Source: Bacteroidales bacterium (lineage in GTDB: Bacteria > Bacteroidota > Bacteroidia > Bacteroidales > UBA7960). From it: a stretch of 34,097 nucleotides of DNA. Positions within the stretch are counted from its first letter, which is position 1. Each line of letters opens with the position of its first letter. Below, piece after piece: positions 16,942-25,248 of this stretch. Both the position numbers and the translations under genes were made by a program. The notes under the pieces are model-generated. The model was given only the letters and a program-made list of their open reading frames with translations. It was not told where the DNA came from and searched no databases. The stretch is taken from the NCBI GenBank assembly GCA_003559855.1, contig PWJZ01000055.1, positions 1-34,097 on the forward strand. Reading direction: 5' to 3'.

Positions 16942-18366
16942 ATGTTTGATAAACAAAAAATATCACCGCTATATACCGACCTGTATCAGCTTACAATGTC
17001 TAAAGCCTATTTTATGCACCAAAAGGCTGATACTACTGCCTGTTTCGACTATTTTTTCAGAAAAATACCATTCAAAGGCGGATACCTGGTTTTTGCGGGA
17101 TTGCAAGAGTTGCTGGAATTAATTGCCGAATTGAAGTTTGAAAAAGATGATATTGACTTTTTACACCGTTCGGGTTTTGAAAGCAATTTTCTGGATTACC
17201 TTGCAGCTTTTTCTTTTAGCAGCGATATTTATTCTGTTCAGGAAGGGGATATCGTTTTTCCCTTTGAGCCTGTTGTACGTGTTGAAGGTAATTTAATTGA
17301 AACTCAGCTGATCGAGACGTTGTTGCTAAATATTTTGAATTATCAATCACTTATAGCTACGAAGGCTGCCCGTATCAGGCAGGTAGCCAAAGACAAAATA
17401 CTCAGCGATTTCGGGCTCAGGCGTGCACAATCCTATGGAGGCATAATGGCTTCAAGAGCCGCCATTATAGGTGGGTTTAACAGCACATCAAATGTTCTTG
17501 CCGCACGAAAATATAACATACCCCATGCCGGAACAATGGCTCATTCATTTATTGAATGTTTTGAATCAGAACTGGAAGCATTCAGGGCATACGCCAGTGT
17601 TTTCCCCAACTCCTGCATACTCCTTGCTGATACCTACGACACCATCAACAAGGGAATTCCAAATGCTATTATTGTAGCTAAAGAACTCGAAAAAAACGGC
17701 CATAAGCTCAAGGGCATAAGATTGGACAGCGGCGACCTTGCCTATTTATCAAAAAAAGCCAGAGAAATGCTCGATAAAGAAGGCTTAAATTATGTTTCTA
17801 TTGTGGTTTCCAACCAACTTGACGAAAACGTTATAAAAAGCCTTTTCGAACAAAAAGCACCAATAGATATATTCGGCGTAGGCACAAACCTGGTTACAGG
17901 CAACCCCGACGGCGCAGTAGACGGGGTATATAAACTTTCTGAAACAGCAGGAAAACCAAAACTAAAAATTTCCGAAAACATCCAAAAAATAACACTGCCG
18001 GGGAAAAAACAAATAATCAGATACCTCGACGATGACAACTTGTTTTACGGAGATGCCATAGCCCTTGTAAATGAAAAACAACCCGGAAAAATGTTTCACC
18101 CTTATGTAAAAAGTAAATCTGTGAGCTTAAGAAACAAGAAAGCAGAAATATTGACAAAACCTGTTATGATAAAAGGAAAAGCCGTTGTTAAAAAACAAGA
18201 TATCAAAAGTATCAACGAATACCTGAAACATCGTCTCGGCTTTTTGCCTGAAGAACATAAAAGATTTGACTTCCCGCACATTTATAAAGTGGGTATATCG
18301 AAGGCCTTGATGGATCTGCGTGGTAAGATCATCTCACAATATCAGACCGGCAGGGCAAACGCATGA
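16942..18366 (+). CDS. pncB: Nicotinate phosphoribosyltransferase
   Basis: The enzyme joins nicotinate and PRPP to make nicotinate mononucleotide, the rate-setting step of the Preiss-Handler NAD salvage route. The 474-residue length and the opening SPLYTDLYQLTMSKAYF are typical. FDYFFRKIPFKGGYLVFAGL, the conserved FGLRRAQSYGGIMASRAA segment and GTMAHSFIECF follow. The IRLDSGDLAYLSKKAR and FGVGTNLVTG motifs belong to the phosphate-binding barrel face. The nicotinamide-using enzyme NadV is a different family and does not fit. It is the second gene of the macro-pncB unit, and its stop codon is followed within 50 nt by the remains of an insertion element. Confidence 0.95.
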   Translation: MFDKQKISPLYTDLYQLTMSKAYFMHQKADTTACFDYFFRKIPFKGGYLVFAGLQELLELIAELKFEKDDIDFLHRSGFESNFLDYLAAFSFSSDIYSVQEGDIVFPFEPVVRVEGNLIETQLIETLLLNILNYQSLIATKAARIRQVAKDKILSDFGLRRAQSYGGIMASRAAIIGGFNSTSNVLAARKYNIPHAGTMAHSFIECFESELEAFRAYASVFPNSCILLADTYDTINKGIPNAIIVAKELEKNGHKLKGIRLDSGDLAYLSKKAREMLDKEGLNYVSIVVSNQLDENVIKSLFEQKAPIDIFGVGTNLVTGNPDGAVDGVYKLSETAGKPKLKISENIQKITLPGKKQIIRYLDDDNLFYGDAIALVNEKQPGKMFHPYVKSKSVSLRNKKAEILTKPVMIKGKAVVKKQDIKSINEYLKHRLGFLPEEHKRFDFPHIYKVGISKALMDLRGKIISQYQTGRANA

Positions 18367-18413
18367 AAAAAATTACCGGATTCTGGATAGCCAAAGCCGG
18401 GCTGTTCTCAAGC

Positions 18414-18809
18414 TTATATCCAGCCCCCATAACTTTTTGGCATAATCCTGTTAAACCAATCCGGTCCACTTTTTGTTTTTATATCATTTTTTTGCAGGAG
18501 ACTTTTTTGTAATTTTTTCAGTTCACTCTTTCTATGTTGCTTTAATTTAGATCATTTACCTGCTTTCTTATGCTTTAATAAACCCTTAAGACCCTCCCGG
18601 CGAAGCTGGTTCTTCCATAATCGCACTCCTTCCCTTGTTATATTCAACACATTGCATACTTCCGTCATTTTAGCTCAACGGTTTAATGCAGTCATAGCTT
18701 GACATATTAATACTTTTCTTGTCATTTTATTTGCTTTTAGCCATATTTCAAGCTCATTGATATTTATACCTGATAAGTCCACGGGTTTACCTATTTGTTT
18801 TTTGTTCAT
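18414..18809 (-). pseudogene. IS630-like transposase helix-turn-helix relic
   Basis: Read from ATG 18809 on the minus strand, 132 codons stay in one frame but are interrupted by TGA at 18677-18675 and 18554-18552. The product resembles the N-terminal DNA-binding part of IS630-type transposases. A lead helix (ELEIWLKANKMTRKV) is followed by a helix-turn-helix (MTEVCNVLNITREGVRLWKN) and then RREGLKGLLKHKKAGK. Both stops lie where the family usually has Arg, so each could come from one CGA to TGA transition. No catalytic DDE domain is seen, and similarity fades after about codon 105. It lies between pncB and pncA and is clearly inactive. Family assignment rests on pattern recognition only. Confidence 0.75.
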
Positions 18810-18909
18810 AACTAATTGGTTTTGTTTACAAACAGTTGATTTAAATTTTTATCAAGGATACAAACCTTGTATGTTAGTCAACTAATTAAAACAAGCTTTA
18901 AAAATAAAA

Positions 18910-19061
18910 GGAAGATGTGCGGATGGAATGATAATTATGCCTTGAATATTTTGAAGAACATGAAAGCCTGAAAATGTGAATAAGAAAAGCCACGAATGCA
19001 CGAATAAAACAACGAATAATATTCGAAAAAAATTCGTGCATTCGTGGCTAACAAACAAATG
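18910..19061. repeat. Bipartite intergenic repeat, copy 2, block A
   Basis: This is the near-identical partner of 1-153. Its left boundary cannot be set beyond the window-edge match; the bases just before (AAAATAAAAG) are AT-rich. It contains the same 17-bp palindrome and lies directly beside the transposase relic. Confidence 0.9.
18989..19048. repeat. 17-bp perfect palindrome, copy 2
   Basis: The arms 18989-19005 and 19032-19048 are exact inverted copies and identical to those at 81-140. Differences between copies fall in the loop and flanks, leaving the stem intact. Confidence 0.9.
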
Positions 19062-19076
19062 CAGAAAATAAAAAAG

Positions 19077-19132
19077 ATTAATGTGTTAAACGGCTGTAAG
19101 GGAGGTACAGCATTTTCATGCGTTTGCCCTGA
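19077..19132. repeat. Bipartite repeat, copy 2, block B
   Basis: This matches 440-495. Only 15 nt separate it from block A here. GCTGTA and TACAGC could form a small stem around AGGGAGG. After it, up to pncA at 19379, only AT-rich DNA is seen; TTGG at 19149 and TACCTTTA at 19172 form a weak promoter candidate. Confidence 0.85.
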
Positions 19133-19378
19133 TAAGTCCGGTCAACACTTGGAAAAGAAATAAAAAAAATATACCTTTACACTGTTAACCAAACATCGTC
19201 AATCACATATCGGATTGGCGGATGTTTATCAGCAAGAAAACATATAATTGTTATACTGATTTATTAAACAACAAAAAAATGAACAAATCATAAGGGTTTC
19301 ATTGTTTAAGAACTAAAGATGTTAAAATTGACGAAAATATATAATCGGAAATCAGTAGTTTAAACAAATTTTAGACAA

Positions 19379-19987
19379 ATGAAAGCACTCATAATAGTAG
19401 ATCTTCAGAATGATTTTTTGCCTGGCGGTGCTCTTGAGGTTCCAATGGGCGATGTAATAATTCCTTTGATAAACAAGCTGCAGGAGAGGTTTCCGTTGGT
19501 AGTTGCAACACAGGACTGGCATCCTGCAAATCATGGCAGTTTTGCCTCCAGCCATAGGAATAAAAAAGTTTTTGATAAGATCACTCTTGGCGGTATTGAA
19601 CAGATCCTTTGGCCCGACCATTGTGTTCAGGGTACCATAGGCGCCGAATTATCAGGTAAACTGAATACTGTTGCCATTGAAGGTCTTTTCCGTAAGGGTA
19701 CTAATCCGGACATAGACAGCTACAGCGGTTTTTTTGATAACGGAAAAAAGAAATCGACAGGATTAACAGGTTATCTGAAGGAGAAAGACGTTATAGACAC
19801 ATATATCTGCGGGCTGGCAGGTGATTTTTGTGTTGGTTATACGGCGCTCGATTCAATAGATGTCGGCTTTAACACCTTCTATATCCGGGATGCAACAAAA
19901 CCCATAGACAAAACAGGCTTCTATGACATGATCAACAAAATAAAGGAAAAAGGAGGCAACGTTATATATTCTGCAGAAATAATCTAG
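19379..19987 (+). CDS. pncA: Nicotinamidase PncA
   Basis: PncA hydrolyses nicotinamide to nicotinate and ammonia, feeding PncB. The isochorismatase-like fold is complete in 202 residues. The catalytic triad is Asp8 (IIVDLQNDFLPGGAL), Lys106 (FRKGTNPDIDSYS) and Cys151 (GLAGDFCVGYTA). Metal ligands are Asp46 and His48 (TQDWHP) and His81 (WPDHCVQGT). It is cytoplasmic and the start at 19379 is the only sensible one. The next gene follows after 14 nt, suggesting an operon. About 1 kb of repeat and transposon debris separates it from pncB, the enzyme acting on its product. Confidence 0.96.
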   Translation: MKALIIVDLQNDFLPGGALEVPMGDVIIPLINKLQERFPLVVATQDWHPANHGSFASSHRNKKVFDKITLGGIEQILWPDHCVQGTIGAELSGKLNTVAIEGLFRKGTNPDIDSYSGFFDNGKKKSTGLTGYLKEKDVIDTYICGLAGDFCVGYTALDSIDVGFNTFYIRDATKPIDKTGFYDMINKIKEKGGNVIYSAEII

Positions 19988-20001
19988 AAACCCTTACGGG
20001 C

Positions 20002-20937
20002 ATGATCATAAATACCGTAAAAATAAACAACTCAAAGCTTACTCCAGGCAAATATTATCAATTTGAAGTAATCAAAACACTAGAGTTCGATAACAATGAA
20101 AAATACCTGGTACTTGAAGACCCGCTGGGTTTCAAGTTCCTTTTGCCCGGCGAGCATTACGCAAATTACGGGCTGAAACCGGGAGAAAAAAAATTATGCA
20201 GAGTTGACAAGATCAATTGTAAAGGGAAAATGTTTATAGAACCTGAACATCCCTTTTACAAAGAAGGTGAGATATATCCTTTCAGATTTGTGGAAAGTAA
20301 AGAAAGGTTCAACTTTTACGACGAAAAAGAATATATAATAGTAGTCAGCGATATATTCGAAAACAAATGGGATGTAAAAACCTCGCAGGGAAATAATACA
20401 GTAAATTCGCAGCAAGTAGATTGTTACGTAAATAAAATAAAAAAAGGGAAACTGTTTCTATACAAAGCGGGCGACAAGGCAACACAAACCAGACTTATAC
20501 CGGGAAATTACCACGAATTTGTAATTATCAACGAAAAAACCAATCCTGAAAACAAAAAAAGATATTTTATCCTCGTTGACAAAAACAATACCAAACATGT
20601 ACTTGAGAAGAGGTTTTATCTGAACTACAACCTCAAACAAGGTCATAAAATAATTTGCCGCGTTGACAAGCTAAGTTCCGACGGTTATTATTACCTTGAG
20701 CCTTTGCATCCGCATTATAAGATCGGAAAGAAATACAAATTCCCGGTAAAAAGGGTAGACAAACTGGAATTCTCAAACAACAAGCAAAAGTATATTCTAA
20801 TTCTGGAAGACATTTTTGGTGAGGAGATCATGGTTGACCTAGGGGAAACTGTTGAGGACCTGCCGGGCAACAAAGAATTCATTGAATGTAAGATCAAAGA
20901 CTTTCACAGAGGCAAGCCGGTTTTGGAATTTACATGA
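20002..20937 (+). CDS. Unknown protein of duplicated beta-rich (OB-like) units
   Basis: The 311-residue product contains an internal duplication of about 150 residues. Unit A (about 14-87 and 165-240) shares TPGKYYQF/IPGNYHEF, LEDPLGFKFLL/LVDKNNTKHVL, NYGLKPGEKKLCRVDK/NYNLKQGHKIICRVDK and EPEHPFYKEG/EPLHPHYKIG. Unit B (about 88-155 and 241-310) shares IYPFRF/KYKFPV, YIIVVSDIFE/YILILEDIFG and a closing KIKKGKLFL/FHRGKPVLEF. The alternating hydrophobic pattern suggests small beta barrels resembling OB or S1 folds, which often bind RNA or DNA. No signal, membrane or catalytic motif is visible. It follows pncA by 14 nt and overlaps the convergent DUF721 gene by 8 nt. Fold and nucleic-acid binding are inference. 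Confidence 0.8.
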   Translation: MIINTVKINNSKLTPGKYYQFEVIKTLEFDNNEKYLVLEDPLGFKFLLPGEHYANYGLKPGEKKLCRVDKINCKGKMFIEPEHPFYKEGEIYPFRFVESKERFNFYDEKEYIIVVSDIFENKWDVKTSQGNNTVNSQQVDCYVNKIKKGKLFLYKAGDKATQTRLIPGNYHEFVIINEKTNPENKKRYFILVDKNNTKHVLEKRFYLNYNLKQGHKIICRVDKLSSDGYYYLEPLHPHYKIGKKYKFPVKRVDKLEFSNNKQKYILILEDIFGEEIMVDLGETVEDLPGNKEFIECKIKDFHRGKPVLEFT

Positions 20938-21220
20938 AAACAATTTTTTTAATCAGGTTCTCACCACATTCCTTGTTTATTTTTTCTATTATTTTCTCTT
21001 TGGCATAGCTGAGTTCATTACATAGTGCCGGTGAATTCAGTTTCACTATAAGGGTATCATTTTGCAACTTAATATTAACGGTCTTTCCTGCAACAAATTC
21101 CCCCATCACCTTACCCCATACAGATGCTATCCTGACCTGCGTAACTTTTTTCTCGAGACCATAAGTTCTTAATACATCCTTTATGACATCACCGAGGCTT
21201 TGCTCATTTGTACGTTTCAT
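20930..21220 (-). CDS. DUF721 (DciA-like) protein
   Basis: This 96-residue protein matches the DUF721 pattern: SLGDVIKDVLRTYGLEKKV, VWGKVMGEFVAGKTV, a strand NDTLIVKLNSPALCNELSY and KEKIIEKINKECGE. Related DciA proteins help load the replicative helicase in bacteria without DnaC, and the family fold resembles a KH domain. It lies downstream of recF on the same strand with a 154-nt spacer, the usual Bacteroidota arrangement, so a replication/repair role is plausible. The last 8 nt overlap the end of the convergent gene at 20002-20937. The spacer to recF has GTTCCGTATTC twice. Confidence 0.85.
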   Translation of the reverse strand: MKRTNEQSLGDVIKDVLRTYGLEKKVTQVRIASVWGKVMGEFVAGKTVNIKLQNDTLIVKLNSPALCNELSYAKEKIIEKINKECGENLIKKIVFM

Positions 21221-21374
21221 AGCTGTTCTTTTATTTCTGTGGTAATTGCAAACTGTTAAACGGCCGGCAAATGCCTGTTTAGCGTTATGAGTTCCGTATT
21301 CCGCGTTTAAAGTTATCCGCTCCTTATCCCGTGTTCCGTATTCATACTCATTGCCACATTAAGTCATTGCCTGT

Positions 21375-22496
21375 TCAGACATCAACACTTAAGCCCTTAC
21401 CGATAATTTTTCCATTTTCAATTTCAAAGAGAGCTGTTTCCGTTTCAATAATCGAAAATATCTTCTTTAACCTTTCCCTGCTTGTATCGGATACGAATAT
21501 TTGACCGAATTTATCGCCACTTACAAGTTTCATCAGCTGTTCAACACGCAGGTCATCAAGCTTATCAAAAATATCATCAAATATCAATATAGGTTTATAT
21601 CCTTTAACTTTCCTTGTAAACTCAAATTGTGCAAGCTTCAATGCGATAAGAAATGATTTTTGCTGACCCTGGCTGCCGAATTTTTTAGCTGACACTTGAT
21701 CAATGTAAAACAAAAGGTCGTCTTTATGTATTCCGGCGGTTGAATATTGCAGAATTGTATCTTTTTTCAACGATTCGGTCAGGAGTTGTTTCATATTTGC
21801 ATTGCTGAGCTGACTTTCATATACAATGTTTACGGTTTCTTTTTTGTTTGTAAGGAAGCTGTAATTTTCGCGGAAGATGAGCAAGAAATCTTCAAAAAGG
21901 CGTTTTCTCGACCGGTGAATCAATTCGCCATATCTTATCAATTGCTCGTCCCATATATCAAGGGAAGGTTTATCAAAAAAGTTATTTTCGGCAAAATTCT
22001 TCAGCAAGGCATTACGCTGCTGAAGCGCTTTATTATAAGCTATAAGGTTTGAAAGGTATTCCTTATCATATTGCGATATAACTCCATCAGCAAACTTTCG
22101 TCTTTCTTCACTGCCACCCAGTATCAACGAACTATCAGAAGGACTTATAAGCACCAGTGGATATAGACCGACATGATCCGCCAACCGGCGATAATCTTTC
22201 TTATTTCGTCTAAATATCTTACGATGGTTCTTTTTCATCGAACAATATATCTCTTCGTTAACACCATTGCGCTTATAATTACCCTGTATTATGAAAAAAT
22301 CCTTACCGTGCAAAATATTCTGACTGTCGACCGGGTTGGTAAAACTTTTGCAAAAAGACAAATAATATATTGCATCCAAAAGATTGGTCTTGCCACTTCC
22401 ATTATAACCCGTAAAACAATTTACGCCCGGACTGAATGACAATCCCGCTTCATTGTAATTTTTGAAATTTATTACACTCAAATTTTTGAGATACAT
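21375..22496 (-). CDS. recF: DNA replication and repair protein RecF
   Basis: RecF is an SMC-like ATPase that, with RecO and RecR, loads RecA at single-strand gaps. The 373-residue length fits. The opening YLKNLSVINFKNY is the family start, followed by Walker A GYNGSGKTN (about residues 29-37). The ABC-type signature is seen in GSQGQQKSFLIALKL near 272, and Walker B in PILIFDDIFDKLDDLR near 306. It acts in the cytoplasm on DNA. DUF721 follows on the same strand. A near-consensus -7 box lies 58 nt upstream of the start. Confidence 0.96.
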   Translation of the reverse strand: MYLKNLSVINFKNYNEAGLSFSPGVNCFTGYNGSGKTNLLDAIYYLSFCKSFTNPVDSQNILHGKDFFIIQGNYKRNGVNEEIYCSMKKNHRKIFRRNKKDYRRLADHVGLYPLVLISPSDSSLILGGSEERRKFADGVISQYDKEYLSNLIAYNKALQQRNALLKNFAENNFFDKPSLDIWDEQLIRYGELIHRSRKRLFEDFLLIFRENYSFLTNKKETVNIVYESQLSNANMKQLLTESLKKDTILQYSTAGIHKDDLLFYIDQVSAKKFGSQGQQKSFLIALKLAQFEFTRKVKGYKPILIFDDIFDKLDDLRVEQLMKLVSGDKFGQIFVSDTSRERLKKIFSIIETETALFEIENGKIIGKGLSVDV

Positions 22497-22873
22497 ATCT
22501 GACCTTTCCCGTAGGCGAAATTAAGCCGATTTTTTAAAAAAGATACCAGAAAATAAAGGTAAATTTAAACATTATGGCAATTGTTAATAAATATTTTTTA
22601 CAAAATAGTGCAAAAATAATGATCCGATCAGACTTCAATAATTTACCAAACGGTAGATAAAAATCAGTTAAATTTCAGATATACAGCCATTTACGTCTTC
22701 ACAGCCTTCAATTTCGCCTTTAGACACCGCTTATTATCATTATTCGTAAAATATGACAAATTGAATGTTTTTTTAGATATATCTATTTTTTACTTGGTTA
22801 TACTGAAAATAATTTTACACTTTTTTACTATAATTGCATTACCCGGTTAACTTAAAGTTTAAAAGAAATAATT
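22497..22873. other. Divergent promoter region between recF and an unknown gene
   Basis: This 377-nt AT-rich region separates two divergent genes. Apart from the candidate recF promoter at 22554-22561, TATAATTG near 22830 is a one-mismatch -7 box for the rightward gene. No ORF or strong hairpin is seen. Confidence 0.5.
22554..22561 (-). promoter_or_regulatory. Candidate -7 box for recF
   Basis: On the minus strand this reads TACCTTTA, seven of eight positions of TAnnTTTG, with a suitable distance to the recF start. Confidence 0.4.
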
Positions 22874-23428
22874 ATGAAAGTTAAGGGTAAATTAGCAATA
22901 TATGTCTTAAAACTAATAAAGTCTATGCATCCCGTCTATTATAATGAATGGATGAAAGCCTTACCTATTAGCTCAAAAGAAATATTTTCAAAGGATATTA
23001 TATCAAGCGGTTGGTATCCTGCATACGATTCGTTCATAGTACCTATCCGTATAATGTCTTATATTCTTTTCAAAGATGAGCAAACAGGCGCATGGCAGAG
23101 CGGCAGATACAGTGCAAAAATGGAATATAGCGCAATACACCGGATCTTTTCAAAGCTTGCCTCTCCCGATTCCGTCATAAAAAAAGGCATGCACATATTT
23201 AATAAAAACTTTGAGCATTCAGAGATAATCATCGCAAAAAAGGACAAAAGCAATGTTACTTTTCATATCATAAAATTGGCTGAGCCCGACCCTGTCTTCG
23301 AAGATTGGTTTGCCGGCTGGATGGAAGAGGGTTTGGAAATATCAGGATGCAATGACATTAGAATCATCATACCAAAGACTCTTACCAGCGGTGCCGGACT
23401 GACAGAAATCATTATTTCATGGAAATAA
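22874..23428 (+). CDS. Unknown protein with V4R/TIGR02265-like pattern
   Basis: The 184-residue product has no signal peptide or membrane segment. From memory, its layout resembles small TIGR02265 (DUF2378)/V4R-like proteins: a WYPAYDSF segment near residue 47, a GRYSAKMEY helix near 77-85, a middle SPDSVIKKGMHIFNKNF, and a C-terminal half with EDWFAGWMEEGLEISGC, a short strand and a final IIISWK. Such domains bind small ligands in some relatives, but no ligand-binding Cys cluster is evident here; only one Cys is seen. It is divergent from recF and precedes a RecD-like helicase gene that has its own promoter, so a functional link is not shown. Confidence 0.75.
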   Translation: MKVKGKLAIYVLKLIKSMHPVYYNEWMKALPISSKEIFSKDIISSGWYPAYDSFIVPIRIMSYILFKDEQTGAWQSGRYSAKMEYSAIHRIFSKLASPDSVIKKGMHIFNKNFEHSEIIIAKKDKSNVTFHIIKLAEPDPVFEDWFAGWMEEGLEISGCNDIRIIIPKTLTSGAGLTEIIISWK

Positions 23429-23633
23429 CCATGGCTTTATAAGGTTATTCATTTACATCCGACAAAAAACTTATGAATGACTGACATTGCCCGTTTTTCA
23501 CGGTAAAAGCTATCCTTTTTCAGTTATAGTCTTTTGCTTTAACAAAGATCACATGAAATATACCGGTCGGCCTTTTCATTTAATTTCAGCTGCGGCTGCA
23601 AGGATATTGTCAGGGAAATAGGTTAAGTTATCT

Positions 23634-23641
23634 TATATTTG
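23634..23641 (+). promoter_or_regulatory. Promoter for the RecD-like helicase gene
   Basis: TATATTTG is an exact -7 box, with TTG at 23607 about 27 nt upstream where a -33 element is expected. It lies 21 nt before the start codon. Confidence 0.7.
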
Positions 23642-23661
23642 CCATAAATGCGTGCAGATAT

Positions 23662-25086
23662 ATGGATATTGAAAACACCATAAGCGCTTTCAACAGAGCA
23701 CTTCCATACACTCCCACAAGAGATCAGGAGCGGGCTACAGAAGAGCTTTGCCGGTTTATTTTCGACTCTTCAACATCAGCCCTTTTTATTTTAAAGGGAT
23801 ATGCCGGCACGGGTAAGACAACTCTTGTCAGCAGCCTTGTCAGGATATTGCCTGTGCTTGATTTCAATTTTGTGCTTCTTGCTCCCACGGGCAGGGCTGC
23901 AAAGGTATTATCATCATATTCGGGCAAGAAAGCTTTTACCATACACAAAAAAATATATCGACTAAACAGCGGCAACGATGGTATTGTATCTTTTGTACTA
24001 ATGAACAACCGGCATAAAAACACCGTGTTTATCGTTGACGAAGCATCCATGATAAGCACGAAAAGCGATCATGATGAGCAAACTCTCTTTGGCGGGAATA
24101 ATATACTCAACGACCTTGTTGAATACGTTTACAGCGGAAACAACTGCAAATTGCTGCTTATAGGTGATGAGGCCCAGTTGCCGCCGGTTCATATGGAAAA
24201 AAGTCCGGCACTTGATGAAAAATATTTAAAATCAAAATACAGTTTCAAAATATACTCTGCACAATTGAGCCGGGTAGTCAGGCAAAGCCTTGAGTCGGGG
24301 GTATTATACAACGCCACCTTAATACGAAACAAGCTTGACAAAGCAGGCGTATCTGTCATAAAATTCAGGCTGACCGGCTTTGATGATGTAAGGAGGCTTC
24401 AGGGCTGGGAGCTGGAGGATGCCGTGGTAAGCTCATATAGCAGTAATGAGAGGGGAAAGTCGGTTATAATATGCCGTTCAAATAAAAGGGCCAATCTGTA
24501 CAACCAGGAAATCAGAAACCGGGTGCTTTTTTTTGAAGAAGAGCTGAGCAGCGGCGATTACCTTATGGCAACAAAAAACAATTACTTCTGGCTGCCGGAA
24601 ATCTCCGACGCAGAATTTATTGCTAACGGCGACATGATGGAAGTGCTGAGGATAAATAAAACTGAAGAATGCTACGGATTCAGATTTGCCGACCTGTCAG
24701 TCAGACTGACCGATTACCCCGACGAACCTGTCGTGGAACTGAAAATCATTATCGATTCGCTGCACATTGACAAACCCTCCTTGTCGTTCAAGGATCTGAA
24801 AAAGCTTTACGAAGAAATTCAAAAAGATTACAATGACATACAGGATAAGCGCAAGCGCTATCTTAAAATAAAAAGAAACCATTACTATAATGCCCTGCAG
24901 GCAAAGTTTGCCTATGCAATAACCTGTCATAAATCACAGGGAGGTCAATGGGAAAAAGTTTTCGTAGAACAGGCTCCGATATATTCAAACCCGCCTGGCA
25001 AAGAATACTACAGATGGCTCTATACAGCCGTAACCAGGGCAACAAAAAATCTCTACCTTATTGGTTTCAATGACGAGTTTTTCTGA
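23662..25086 (+). CDS. RecD-like SF1 DNA helicase
   Basis: This 474-residue ATPase has Walker A GYAGTGKTTL near residue 48, motif Ia APTGRAAKVLS near 80, Walker B/motif II FIVDEASMI near 124, and motif III GDEAQLPPV near 168. The C-terminal UvrD_C_2-type part includes TCHKSQGGQW near 421 and YTAVTRATKNLYLIG near 454. This is the core of SF1B RecD/Pif1-like 5' to 3' helicases. It lacks the long N-terminal extension of RecD2, and no RecB or RecC gene is adjacent, so it is probably a stand-alone repair helicase of a kind common in Bacteroidota. It lies near recF but is transcribed independently from an exact promoter. Confidence 0.93.
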   Translation: MDIENTISAFNRALPYTPTRDQERATEELCRFIFDSSTSALFILKGYAGTGKTTLVSSLVRILPVLDFNFVLLAPTGRAAKVLSSYSGKKAFTIHKKIYRLNSGNDGIVSFVLMNNRHKNTVFIVDEASMISTKSDHDEQTLFGGNNILNDLVEYVYSGNNCKLLLIGDEAQLPPVHMEKSPALDEKYLKSKYSFKIYSAQLSRVVRQSLESGVLYNATLIRNKLDKAGVSVIKFRLTGFDDVRRLQGWELEDAVVSSYSSNERGKSVIICRSNKRANLYNQEIRNRVLFFEEELSSGDYLMATKNNYFWLPEISDAEFIANGDMMEVLRINKTEECYGFRFADLSVRLTDYPDEPVVELKIIIDSLHIDKPSLSFKDLKKLYEEIQKDYNDIQDKRKRYLKIKRNHYYNALQAKFAYAITCHKSQGGQWEKVFVEQAPIYSNPPGKEYYRWLYTAVTRATKNLYLIGFNDEFF

Positions 25087-25248
25087 AGTTGATTTTGTCT
25101 GTTGATTGCCTGACGGACATTTCTGTAAGCCTCCCTCCCCCGCTCAAGATACCATTAATTTGTAATGCATTGTCACAACATATCGCGCTAATACAAGAAA
25201 TAATCCAATAAGTTTAATTTTGCGGCTACATAATGTTTTTTAATTAAG

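Noticed and set aside
18414-18809. TGA recoding in this organism
   Set aside because: TGA ends several intact genes here, including pyrD and pncB, so the in-frame TGA codons mark decay.
22874-25086. Anti-phage defence island around the helicase
   Set aside because: Only a housekeeping-type RecD-like helicase, recF and one unknown gene are present; no nuclease, toxin or sensor partner is seen.
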